Assembly: GCA_030160035.1 (NCBI GenBank)
Contig: BSNO01000004.1
Location: 1-64,000, forward strand
Length of the DNA: 64,000 bases
Origin: Rhizobium albus
GTDB taxonomy: Bacteria > Pseudomonadota > Alphaproteobacteria > Rhizobiales > Rhizobiaceae
Reading direction: 5' to 3'
Position numbers and translations under genes: made by a program. Shown here one piece after another: positions 7,766 to 15,253 of the stretch (its first letter is position 1; each line of letters starts with the position of its first letter). The notes under the pieces are model-generated. The model was given only the letters and a program-made list of their open reading frames with translations, searched no databases and was not told the origin of the DNA.

Positions 7766-8704
7766 ATGGGGCATCTCGAACGCAGCCGGATCTTTCTTGA
7801 GGTTGCCGACCGCTCGAGCTTCGCCGATGCGTCGCGGGCGCTGAACCTGTCGCGATCTGTGGTCACGCGGCAGGTGGCCGAGCTGGAAGAAGAGCTCGGC
7901 GTGCAATTGTTCGTGCGCACCACGCGCAAGGTGGCACTGACCGCACCCGGCGCCATCTACGCAGACCGCATGCGCACGGCCATTCGCCAGATCGACCAGG
8001 CGACAGACGCGGTGCGCGACGAACAGCATACCCTGCGCGGCACGCTGAAGGTCAGCGCCCCGCTGTCCTTCGGCATGCGGTTCCTTCCCGATGCGATCGC
8101 GCGATTTCGCATCCTTTATCCGGACCTGACGCTGGCCATGGACCTGACCGATCGCTTCGTCGACATCTTGCGGGACGACTACGACATGGCCCTGCGCATC
8201 TCGGGCCCGCCCACCGATCGCTCCACCATCTGGCGCAAGATCTGCGAGGTGCCCCGCGTGCTCGCAGCGTCACCGGATTATGTTGCCAGGCGCGGCAGCC
8301 CCACTGATCCACAGGAGCTCGCCCGGCACAATTGTCTCGCCTATTCCAACTCTAACGATCCGCAGATATGGCGCCTGCGCAATGGCGACGAGAGAGCCGA
8401 TGTGAGCATCGCCTCAAAGCTTGCCTGCAACAACGGAGAGCTTCTGGCGGATCTGGCAACCGCCGGCGAAGGCATCGTGCTGTTGCCGCGCTTCATCATG
8501 GAGGAGGCGCTCAGCGACGGTCGGCTGGTGCAGGTGCTTCCCGATTGGCCACCCGAGATGATCTGGCTGACGGCATTCTATCCGCCCTATGAGCGCTTAC
8601 CGGCAAAGGTCGATGCGTTTACGCGCTTCATCGAGGACGCGGTTGCCGCCGATCAGGAAGAGCTGCCGAATTTGGGCCAGAAGAAACCCGCGCGCCGCTT
8701 ATAG
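7766..8704 (+). CDS. LysR-family transcriptional regulator
   Basis: A 312-residue LTTR. Residues 1-60 hold the winged helix-turn-helix (FADASRALNLSRSVVTRQVAELEEEL), followed by the linker helix and a periplasmic-binding-like effector domain. It is divergently transcribed from the dioxygenase/hydrolase pair, which is the classic arrangement for a local activator that senses a pathway metabolite. The 3' end overlaps the convergent methyltransferase gene by 52 bases. The effector is unknown; an aromatic or quinone ligand would fit the neighbours. Confidence 0.9.
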   Translation: MGHLERSRIFLEVADRSSFADASRALNLSRSVVTRQVAELEEELGVQLFVRTTRKVALTAPGAIYADRMRTAIRQIDQATDAVRDEQHTLRGTLKVSAPLSFGMRFLPDAIARFRILYPDLTLAMDLTDRFVDILRDDYDMALRISGPPTDRSTIWRKICEVPRVLAASPDYVARRGSPTDPQELARHNCLAYSNSNDPQIWRLRNGDERADVSIASKLACNNGELLADLATAGEGIVLLPRFIMEEALSDGRLVQVLPDWPPEMIWLTAFYPPYERLPAKVDAFTRFIEDAVAADQEELPNLGQKKPARRL

Positions 8705-9219
8705 GCGGCATAGTCATGCCCCAGCGGCGAGGCGGCAATGGTCGCCTCCTCGCCCTTTGCCGCCCGCATATAGACGAGCGCGATGATCATGACCGGAAGG
8801 ATCGAGACGAGAGAGAACGTGGTCAGTGCCCAGCCGGACCACAGAACCAGATAGGACACGTAGAACGGGTGACGAAGGTATCGGTAGGGCCCATCGGTGA
8901 CGAGCGTGTTGGGGCTACGGCCTTCGAAGACATACCAGAGCCGCGCCTTTTTCGATGCTCGGATCGCACTGACGAACAGCAACGATGCCCCGATCATCAT
9001 CAAAAGTCCGGCCACATGAGCCCCGACCGGCTGCACGCGCGTCATCAGCAGATAGATGAAGAGGGCGATCATCGCGATGCTGATCACGGAGATCATCTTC
9101 GCGGCAGGCGGCATCTTTTCGGTGGTGAAGTGAAACCGCATCGCCCAGGTGAACTGACCGACGACGACGAGGCCGAGAAGAATGCTGGCGAGATCTAGGA
9201 GGGTCTGACTGTTCATCAT
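8653..9219 (-). CDS. Isoprenylcysteine carboxyl methyltransferase-like membrane protein
   Basis: A 188-residue integral membrane protein with about five hydrophobic helices. The C-terminal motif RYLRHPFYVSYLVLW matches the SAM-binding RHPxY region of the ICMT/phospholipid methyltransferase superfamily. I chose the ATG at 9219; Met at 9216 is equivalent, and the longer frame to 9312 begins with a Cys-rich stretch unlike the family. Bacterial members methylate small molecules or lipids that remain mostly unknown. Its last 52 bases are shared with the LysR gene on the other strand. Confidence 0.8.
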   Translation of the reverse strand: MMNSQTLLDLASILLGLVVVGQFTWAMRFHFTTEKMPPAAKMISVISIAMIALFIYLLMTRVQPVGAHVAGLLMMIGASLLFVSAIRASKKARLWYVFEGRSPNTLVTDGPYRYLRHPFYVSYLVLWSGWALTTFSLVSILPVMIIALVYMRAAKGEEATIAASPLGHDYAAYKRRAGFFWPKFGSSS

Positions 9220-9407
9220 CAACGACTGTCTGGCGCGGTTTTGGGACGCTAACCGGGGTGCTGAGGGATGGCAAGCGCAACATGCTGAAGTAGCACAGCT
9301 TTCTGAACACAACCGTAATATGTCGTTCTGCTAACGGTTCCTTGACCATTCCCTTACACGAAATCTAGAGGGCCTCGTGTCAACATGGGACGCTACTGAA
9401 TGGGACA

Positions 9408-10271
9408 ATGGCCATGGCGCCAATCGATCGGATGATAACCACAAGCGATGCGTCGCTGCGGGTGCGCGACACCGGCGGCGACGGTTTGCCGATCGTTCTG
9501 CTTCACGGCTCCGGCAGCTCGATCGACGTCTTTCATCGTCAGTTCGCAGACCCGATCTTGAGCCATCACCGCTTGGTGGCCATCGAGCTTCCGGGCCATG
9601 GCCTGTCCTCCGACGCCGCAACACCGGAGAAGACCTACACGTTGAAGGGTTTGGCCGGCGTCGTCACGGAAGTCCTGACGTCGATTGGCGTCAGCCGAGC
9701 CGTCTTCTTCGGCTGGTCGCTAGGCGGCCATGTAACGCTGCAGATCGCTGCAACCACAAGCATCCCGGTCGCTCTCTTGCTATCGGGTACGCCTCCTGTC
9801 TCGCTCGGCCCGCTCGGACTGCTGCGCGGTTTTCAGCCGAGCTTCGACATCCTGCTCACTTCCAAGCGCCACTTCTCCGAACGTGACGTGACGCGGTTTG
9901 CACAATTGTGCTTCGGCGATTCATTCGACCCGGCATTCCTGACGATGATTGCGCGCACGGACGGACGCCTGCGCGTCAATTTCCTGCGCAGCCTCATGCA
10001 TGGACACGGCGCCGACCAGCGCCGGTTGGTGGAGACGTCGCAGATGCCGATCGCGCTCGTCAACGGCGTGCTCGATCCATTTGTTCGCTTGAGCTATCTC
10101 GAAACGATCCCCTTCGCCAATCTGTGGCGTGATCGCTCCCACCTGATACCCGCAACGGGTCATGCCGCATTCTGGCACGCGCCGCAGCTGTTCAATCCCC
10201 TTTTGAACGCCTTCGTTCGAGATGCCGAACTCGTGCTCCGGGCGGAGCGATTGAACCTGCGCCGCGCCTGA
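9408..10271 (+). CDS. Alpha/beta-fold hydrolase
   Basis: A 287-residue alpha/beta hydrolase. The oxyanion motif is LLHGSGSS, the nucleophile elbow GWSLGG, and the catalytic His lies in TGHAAFWHAP near residue 250. No signal peptide is evident. Met3 and Met9 are alternative starts. It stands alone, between a convergent membrane methyltransferase and a lipoprotein gene. The substrate cannot be inferred; the fold fits esterases, haloperoxidase-like and lactonase-like enzymes. Confidence 0.8.
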   Translation: MAMAPIDRMITTSDASLRVRDTGGDGLPIVLLHGSGSSIDVFHRQFADPILSHHRLVAIELPGHGLSSDAATPEKTYTLKGLAGVVTEVLTSIGVSRAVFFGWSLGGHVTLQIAATTSIPVALLLSGTPPVSLGPLGLLRGFQPSFDILLTSKRHFSERDVTRFAQLCFGDSFDPAFLTMIARTDGRLRVNFLRSLMHGHGADQRRLVETSQMPIALVNGVLDPFVRLSYLETIPFANLWRDRSHLIPATGHAAFWHAPQLFNPLLNAFVRDAELVLRAERLNLRRA

Positions 10272-10359
10272 CAGGCAAAAGTCTCTGTCAGCCTGCTCCT
10301 TGACGGAACAAGAGCTTGCCGTAATTACTTTTGGAGTGGGACGCTCGGAGAAAACCAAA

Positions 10360-10620
10360 ATGAAGAAGATCCTGTCTGCAATCCTTATGACTGCCGCCTT
10401 GGCTGCCTGCACCCCGACCCAGGAAGGTGCCGTGATCGGCGCCGTTGCTGGTGGCGCTGTCGGCGGGGCTGTTGGCGATACCGAAGGCGCGATCGTTGGC
10501 GCAGCGCTTGGTGGCGCAGCCGGCGCCTTGATCGGTCGCGCATCCGAACAGCCGGGCCAGTGCTACTATCGCGACAGCTACGGCCGCCGGTATGTGGCAG
10601 CCTGTCCACGCGGCTACTGA
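10360..10620 (+). CDS. Glycine-zipper lipoprotein
   Basis: An 86-residue envelope protein. Residues 1-17 are a lipoprotein signal (MKKILSAILMTAALAAC) with lipobox LAAC. Residues 24-60 form a glycine zipper (AVAGGAVGGAVG and VGAALGGAAGALIG), which usually inserts into or packs against membranes. The C-terminus has two more Cys residues in QCYYRDSYG and AACPRGY. The family resembles short 17-kDa-antigen-like or YMGG-like proteins. GGAG lies 11 bases before the ATG. A terminator follows 22 bases after the stop. Confidence 0.8.
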   Translation: MKKILSAILMTAALAACTPTQEGAVIGAVAGGAVGGAVGDTEGAIVGAALGGAAGALIGRASEQPGQCYYRDSYGRRYVAACPRGY

Positions 10621-10642
10621 GAAAGCCGGTTTATTGCTCATC

Positions 10643-10674
10643 GGGATCGGGCGCTTTCGCGGCCGATCCCTTTC
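10643..10674 (+). terminator. Rho-independent terminator after the lipoprotein gene
   Basis: GGGATCGG (10643-10650) pairs with CCGATCCC (10663-10670) around a short loop that can itself fold (GCG-CTTT-CGC). TTTCT follows. The position, 22 bases after the stop, fits termination of the glycine-zipper gene. Confidence 0.7.
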
Positions 10675-11043
10675 TGACGACCTGGCCCGTCACCTTCACC
10701 GCATGGCTTGACTCCCTTTCGATTCGGAGTCCTCGCCCGCATCCGCCTGTGCGGACAACATCAACCGCCAAATGCTTCAAAAGATTCACGATCTAGACGC
10801 GCCAGCCGCCACGCAGCATAGATGTTGCGGTGAACAAACCCGGAATCCGTTAGAGTCAGCGATTCGTCGTTCTTTCGTTCCGCGCCTGTTCCAGATGGCT
10901 CGATCGTGCTTGGTCTTTTGGCGTCCGACGGACCTGCTCGCATTCGGGCGGCAACAGCCCCATATGGAGCGCTGCCAAGCCCACGTCCGGTTTCGGGCAG
11001 GAAGGACGCCTTGCCCCACTCACCAGTGACATCCGACCGTCGG
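10675..11043. other. Intergenic region upstream of the helicase gene
   Basis: About 370 bases follow the terminator with no supported gene. An in-frame extension of the helicase runs back to a GTG at 10906 but encodes low-complexity sequence without family similarity. I found no clear promoter or repeat. Confidence 0.5.
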
Positions 11044-14000
11044 ATGCCCGAGAAAAGCCAGCCTCCCGTCTTTTCCGGCCGGGGCGTGACGGCGGTTCTG
11101 GGACCGACCAACACGGGCAAGACGCATTACGCGATAGAGCGCATGATCGCGCATGGCAGTGGCGTCATCGGCCTGCCTTTGCGGTTGCTGGCGCGGGAAG
11201 TGTATGGACGGATTGCTGCCCGGGTGGGTGAACAGAACGTCTCGCTGATCACCGGCGAGGAAAAGATCGTTCCGCCCAAGGCGCGTTACTCGGTTTGCAC
11301 GGTCGAAGCCATGCCGAGCCGCACCGGCGCAGCCTTCGTTGCCATCGACGAAGTGCAACTCGCAGGCGATCTCGAGCGCGGCCATGTCTTCACCGACCGC
11401 ATTCTGCATCTGCGCGGAACGGATGAAACGCTGCTGCTCGGCGCAAACACCGTGCGCGGCATTTTGGAAAAGCTGCTGCCCGGCCTGACGGTGGTGGAGC
11501 GTCCACGTCTGTCACAGCTGCAATATGCCGGTGCGCGCAAGATCACCCGCCTGCCGCGACGCTCCGCCGTCGTCGCCTTCTCCGCCGATGAAGTCTACGC
11601 GATTGCCGAACTCATCCGCCGGCAGCGCGGCGGCGCAGCCGTGGTGCTCGGCGCGCTCAGCCCGAGAACCCGCAACGCGCAGGTCGAGCTCTACCAGAAC
11701 GGCGATGTCGATTATCTCGTGGCGACCGATGCGATCGGCATGGGCCTCAATCTCGATCTCGACCATGTGGCGTTTGCGCAGGACCACAAGTTCGACGGCT
11801 ATCAGTATCGACCCTTGAACCCTGCCGAACTCGGCCAGATCGCCGGGCGCGCGGGGCGCCATGTCCGCGATGGCACATTTGGCGTCACGGGTCGGGTCGA
11901 TCCGTTCGGCGAGGAAACCGTCGAGCGCATCGAAGCGCATGTCTTCGATCCCGTTCGCATCCTGCAATGGCGCAGCAAGGACATGGATTTTGCCGATCTG
12001 CAGGCGCTGCGTCGCTCGCTCGACCGTCTGCCACCCACCCAGGGCCTGACCCGCGCCCTGCCCGCGGTCGATCAACAGGCGCTTGATTATCTGGTGAATT
12101 ATCCGGAAATTCGCGATCTTGCGACCACGCCCGAGCGCGTTGCCCGGCTGTGGGACGCCTGCGCCCTGCCCGATTATCGCCGAATTGCGCCCGCACAGCA
12201 CGCCGACCTCATCGCGACGCTCTTTGCCGATCTTGTCCAGCTCGGCTCGGTCAACGAAGACTTCATGGCCGAGCAGGTCCGCCGCGCCGACCGCACCGAT
12301 GGCGAAATAGACACGCTTTCCGCCCGTGTGTCGCAAATTCGGACATGGAGCTACGTATCCCACCGCCCGGATTGGCTTGCCGATCCGACACACTGGCAGG
12401 AAAAGACTCGAGAAATAGAGAATCGTCTGTCTGATGCTCTGCACGAAAGGTTGACGAAACGCTTCGTTGACCGCAGGACATCCGTTCTCATGAAGCGCCT
12501 GAGAGAAAATGCAATGCTCGAAGCTCAAATCAGTGTCGATGGCGACGTCTATGTCGAGGGCCATCTTGTCGGCCAGCTCGCCGGCTTTCGGTTTACCCCC
12601 GACAGCGAAGCCGAGGGGCCGGACGCCAAGGCTGTCCTGGGCGCCGCGCAAAAGGCACTGTCTATTGAATACGAAGCACGCGCCGCGCGGTTGTACGCCG
12701 CCGGCAACAGCGACTTCGCGATCGGCTCCGATGCGACCGTGCGCTGGGTCGGCGAACCGATTGCCCGCCTGACCGCAGGCGACGACACGCTGCGTCCGCG
12801 CGTGGTGCTTCTGGCCGACGATCATCTGAGCGGCACGGCACGCACCCATGTGGCTGCACGCATCGAGCGCTTCGTTCAGCACCACATCGCAACGGTCCTC
12901 AAGCCGCTCGACGATCTGTCGCGCGCCGAGGACATCGACGGTCTCGGCCGCGGCCTCGCTTTCCAGCTGGTCGAGGCGCTCGGCGTGCTCTTCCGCCGCG
13001 ATGTCGCCGATGACGTCAAGGCGCTCGATCAGGATGCCCGTGCCCAGTTGCGCCGCTATGGCGTGCGCTTCGGCGCCTACCATATCTTCATGCCGGCCCT
13101 GTTGAAGCCGGCGCCGGCGGAACTGATCACGCTGCTCTGGGCGCTAAAGAACGACGGCATCGATCAGCCGGGTTATGGCGAGCTCATCCCCGCCCTCGCT
13201 GCCGGCCGCACCTCCGTTGTCACCGAACCCGGCTACGAGCGCACATTCTACAAGCTCGCCGGCTTCCGCTTTCTCGGCAAGCGTGCCGTTCGCATCGATA
13301 TCCTCGAGCGTCTGGCAGACCTGATCCGCCCGGCCCTCAACTGGAAGCCAGGGACGGGCAGTCGTCCGGAAGGCGCTTACGATGGTCGCCGCTTCACCAC
13401 GACGCCCGCCATGCTGTCGATTCTCGGCGCAACGGTCAGCGATATCGAAGAAATCCTGAAAGGCCTCGGCTACCGCGCAGATGAAGTGAGCGCCGAAGAG
13501 GCCGCCACCTACCTGGCTCGGCAGGAAGCGCCGAGCGAAGAACAGGCCGCCGAGGCTCCTTCCGAAACGACTTCCGACGCCGAGACACAGCCTACCGCGA
13601 CCGACGATCAGGAGACGCCGGCCAGCGACGAGCCAGCGTCCGAATTGGCATCCACGGAAACCGAAGCTTCCGCCCCTGCCGCAGAAGCGCCGGCGGAACC
13701 AGTTGCCGCGGCCGAAGCAGGCGAAGAAGAGCAGCCGAAGCCCGTGCTGCTCTGGCGACCGGCCGGCAACCGGCCGGAGACGCAGCGGCCGCAGCGCCAG
13801 AAGCAGGGTCGTGGACGTCGTCCTGCTGGAGGCACTGCCGAGGCCGGCGCCACGCCTGCAGGCGGCGAACAGCCGGCACGCGACAAGCAGCAGCATCGTC
13901 GCCGCGACAATCATGCGCCGGGCGGCAAGGGCAAGGACAAGCGCGGCGGTCACCCCGGCAATCGCAAGGGCAAGGATGCGGAGCGTCCGGCGCCTATGGC

Positions 14001-14088
14001 GGCGCGGCCACCCCGCAAGGAGCGTCCGATTGATCCGGATTCACCCTTCGCGAAGCTCGCAGCCCTCAAGGACAAGCTTGGGAAGTAG
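11044..14088 (+). CDS. SUV3-like DEAD-type RNA helicase with long basic tail
   Basis: A 1014-residue helicase of the group related to mitochondrial SUV3. Walker A is GPTNTGKT at residues 20-27 and motif II is DEVQ at 102-105. The second RecA domain includes the AGRAGRHVRDGTFG region. After about residue 800 the protein changes to an acidic Ala/Glu/Pro-rich segment and then a strongly basic Arg/Gly/Lys tail that probably binds RNA. I chose the ATG at 11044, just before the conserved VTAVLGPTNTGKT. The S4 gene follows after nine bases. A role in RNA turnover or ribosome assembly is inferred. Confidence 0.85.
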   Translation: MPEKSQPPVFSGRGVTAVLGPTNTGKTHYAIERMIAHGSGVIGLPLRLLAREVYGRIAARVGEQNVSLITGEEKIVPPKARYSVCTVEAMPSRTGAAFVAIDEVQLAGDLERGHVFTDRILHLRGTDETLLLGANTVRGILEKLLPGLTVVERPRLSQLQYAGARKITRLPRRSAVVAFSADEVYAIAELIRRQRGGAAVVLGALSPRTRNAQVELYQNGDVDYLVATDAIGMGLNLDLDHVAFAQDHKFDGYQYRPLNPAELGQIAGRAGRHVRDGTFGVTGRVDPFGEETVERIEAHVFDPVRILQWRSKDMDFADLQALRRSLDRLPPTQGLTRALPAVDQQALDYLVNYPEIRDLATTPERVARLWDACALPDYRRIAPAQHADLIATLFADLVQLGSVNEDFMAEQVRRADRTDGEIDTLSARVSQIRTWSYVSHRPDWLADPTHWQEKTREIENRLSDALHERLTKRFVDRRTSVLMKRLRENAMLEAQISVDGDVYVEGHLVGQLAGFRFTPDSEAEGPDAKAVLGAAQKALSIEYEARAARLYAAGNSDFAIGSDATVRWVGEPIARLTAGDDTLRPRVVLLADDHLSGTARTHVAARIERFVQHHIATVLKPLDDLSRAEDIDGLGRGLAFQLVEALGVLFRRDVADDVKALDQDARAQLRRYGVRFGAYHIFMPALLKPAPAELITLLWALKNDGIDQPGYGELIPALAAGRTSVVTEPGYERTFYKLAGFRFLGKRAVRIDILERLADLIRPALNWKPGTGSRPEGAYDGRRFTTTPAMLSILGATVSDIEEILKGLGYRADEVSAEEAATYLARQEAPSEEQAAEAPSETTSDAETQPTATDDQETPASDEPASELASTETEASAPAAEAPAEPVAAAEAGEEEQPKPVLLWRPAGNRPETQRPQRQKQGRGRRPAGGTAEAGATPAGGEQPARDKQQHRRRDNHAPGGKGKDKRGGHPGNRKGKDAERPAPMAARPPRKERPIDPDSPFAKLAALKDKLGK

Positions 14089-14097
14089 CAGGCGCCA

Positions 14098-14487
14098 ATG
14101 ACCGCAGACCGCCAGCGCATCGACAAGTGGTTGTTCTTCGCGCGTGTGGTCAAGTCACGTACCCTGGCAGCAAAGCTCGCCCAGAACGGACGCATCCGGG
14201 TCAATGGCGACAAGATCGACCAGGCAAGCCACCAGGTTCGCCTCGGTGATACGCTGACGATCACGCTCGATCGAACTGTGCGCATTCTGAAGATATCGGC
14301 GCCGGGCATTCGTCGCGGCCCTGCAGAAGAAGCGCGGACCCTCTACGAGGACCTCACACCCGTCGTGGAAAAATCGGCCGACAGCCTGCCCACGGCCCTG
14401 GCGCCCATTCGGGAACCCGGAACGGGCCGTCCGACAAAGCGCGAGCGGCGCAAAATGGATATGTGGCGAGAAGGCTCGGGCGACTGA
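14098..14487 (+). CDS. S4-domain RNA-binding protein (Hsp15-like)
   Basis: A 129-residue protein. Residues 4-60 form an S4 RNA-binding domain (RIDKWLFFARVVKSRTLA, then NGRIRVNGDKI), as in Hsp15, which binds 50S subunits carrying stalled peptidyl-tRNA. The C-terminal tail is charged (RPTKRERRKMDMWRE). It is the second gene of a helicase-S4 pair with a nine-base gap. In many rhizobia as I remember them, ferredoxin and carD genes follow; here a convergent polysaccharide cluster begins at once. Confidence 0.88.
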   Translation: MTADRQRIDKWLFFARVVKSRTLAAKLAQNGRIRVNGDKIDQASHQVRLGDTLTITLDRTVRILKISAPGIRRGPAEEARTLYEDLTPVVEKSADSLPTALAPIREPGTGRPTKRERRKMDMWREGSGD

Positions 14488-14497
14488 CGCTTCCGCG

Positions 14498-15253
14498 TCA
14501 CCGCTGCTTGGACTTTGCCGAACGCTGCCTGCTTTCCACAAGATGGCGCAGATAGCCCATCGAATGCGGCACCGCCTGCGACGCCACCGTCACATGCGAA
14601 AGCGAAAAGGTCCGGCGCCGGATGACGTGACCGGTGTTGGGCACGATCTTGTGCAGGACGCCCTTGCAGATCGTCATCTTGTTCCAGGCCCAGTCCTCGA
14701 ACCCAACACCCCCTGGAATATCCGAGGGCGGATAGGGCGTGTCCAGATAAATGCTGCGTCGGGCAAAACTCAGCGCCGTCCAGTAATTCTGATCCATCAG
14801 CACCACGGGCCTGTAGGACGGTGACTCCATGTCCACATGGTGCAGAATGTGCTTGGTGCCATCGAAGAACGCGCAGACTTCCGGGTGCCACACGATGGGG
14901 TCGGACCGCTTTGTCGCTTCCGCATGAGCGCGCACCAACCAGCTCGTTCCCCAGAAATCGTCGGCATCCAGAAACGCGATATGGGCGCCGCGCGCTTCTT
15001 CGACGGCAGTGTTGCGCGATCGGCCGAGATCCCCATAGGCAACCTCGATCAGGCGATCGTCTTGCCCGAGCCCGCCTTTGATGACTGCGCGCGTCAGATC
15101 ATCGCCGCGATCGAGAACACATAGGAGTTCGACACGGATATCCGCTTCGGCTGCAGCGGCGATGGCCCGCTTCATGCTGGTGAGCGATGCATGGGCAAGC
15201 AGACCTTCGCGATGTGCATTGAGAACGGCGGTGATGTCAGGCGCCATCGACAT
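14498..15253 (-). CDS. Family 2 glycosyltransferase
   Basis: A 251-residue GT-A type glycosyltransferase. The nucleotide-sugar site is visible as AFLDADDFWG (DxD-like), with the GT2 N-terminal strand at DITAVLNAHREG. No membrane span is seen, so it would act at the cytoplasmic face. I chose ATG 15253, whose start lies inside the end of the upstream glycosyltransferase gene (17-base overlap); ATG 15247 is an alternative. The frame continues upstream without GT features. It ends 10 bases from the convergent S4 gene. Confidence 0.85.
   Translation of the reverse strand: MSMAPDITAVLNAHREGLLAHASLTSMKRAIAAAAEADIRVELLCVLDRGDDLTRAVIKGGLGQDDRLIEVAYGDLGRSRNTAVEEARGAHIAFLDADDFWGTSWLVRAHAEATKRSDPIVWHPEVCAFFDGTKHILHHVDMESPSYRPVVLMDQNYWTALSFARRSIYLDTPYPPSDIPGGVGFEDWAWNKMTICKGVLHKIVPNTGHVIRRRTFSLSHVTVASQAVPHSMGYLRHLVESRQRSAKSKQR

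Noticed and set aside
10268-10291. Hairpin CTGACAG/CTGTCAG as terminator after the alpha/beta hydrolase
   Set aside because: Stem of only 7 bp with a 10-base loop and no T-run; it also overlaps the stop codon of the hydrolase gene.
11512-13083. 523-residue minus-strand frame inside the helicase gene
   Set aside because: Shadow of the helicase; it has no ribosome-binding site and no family features.
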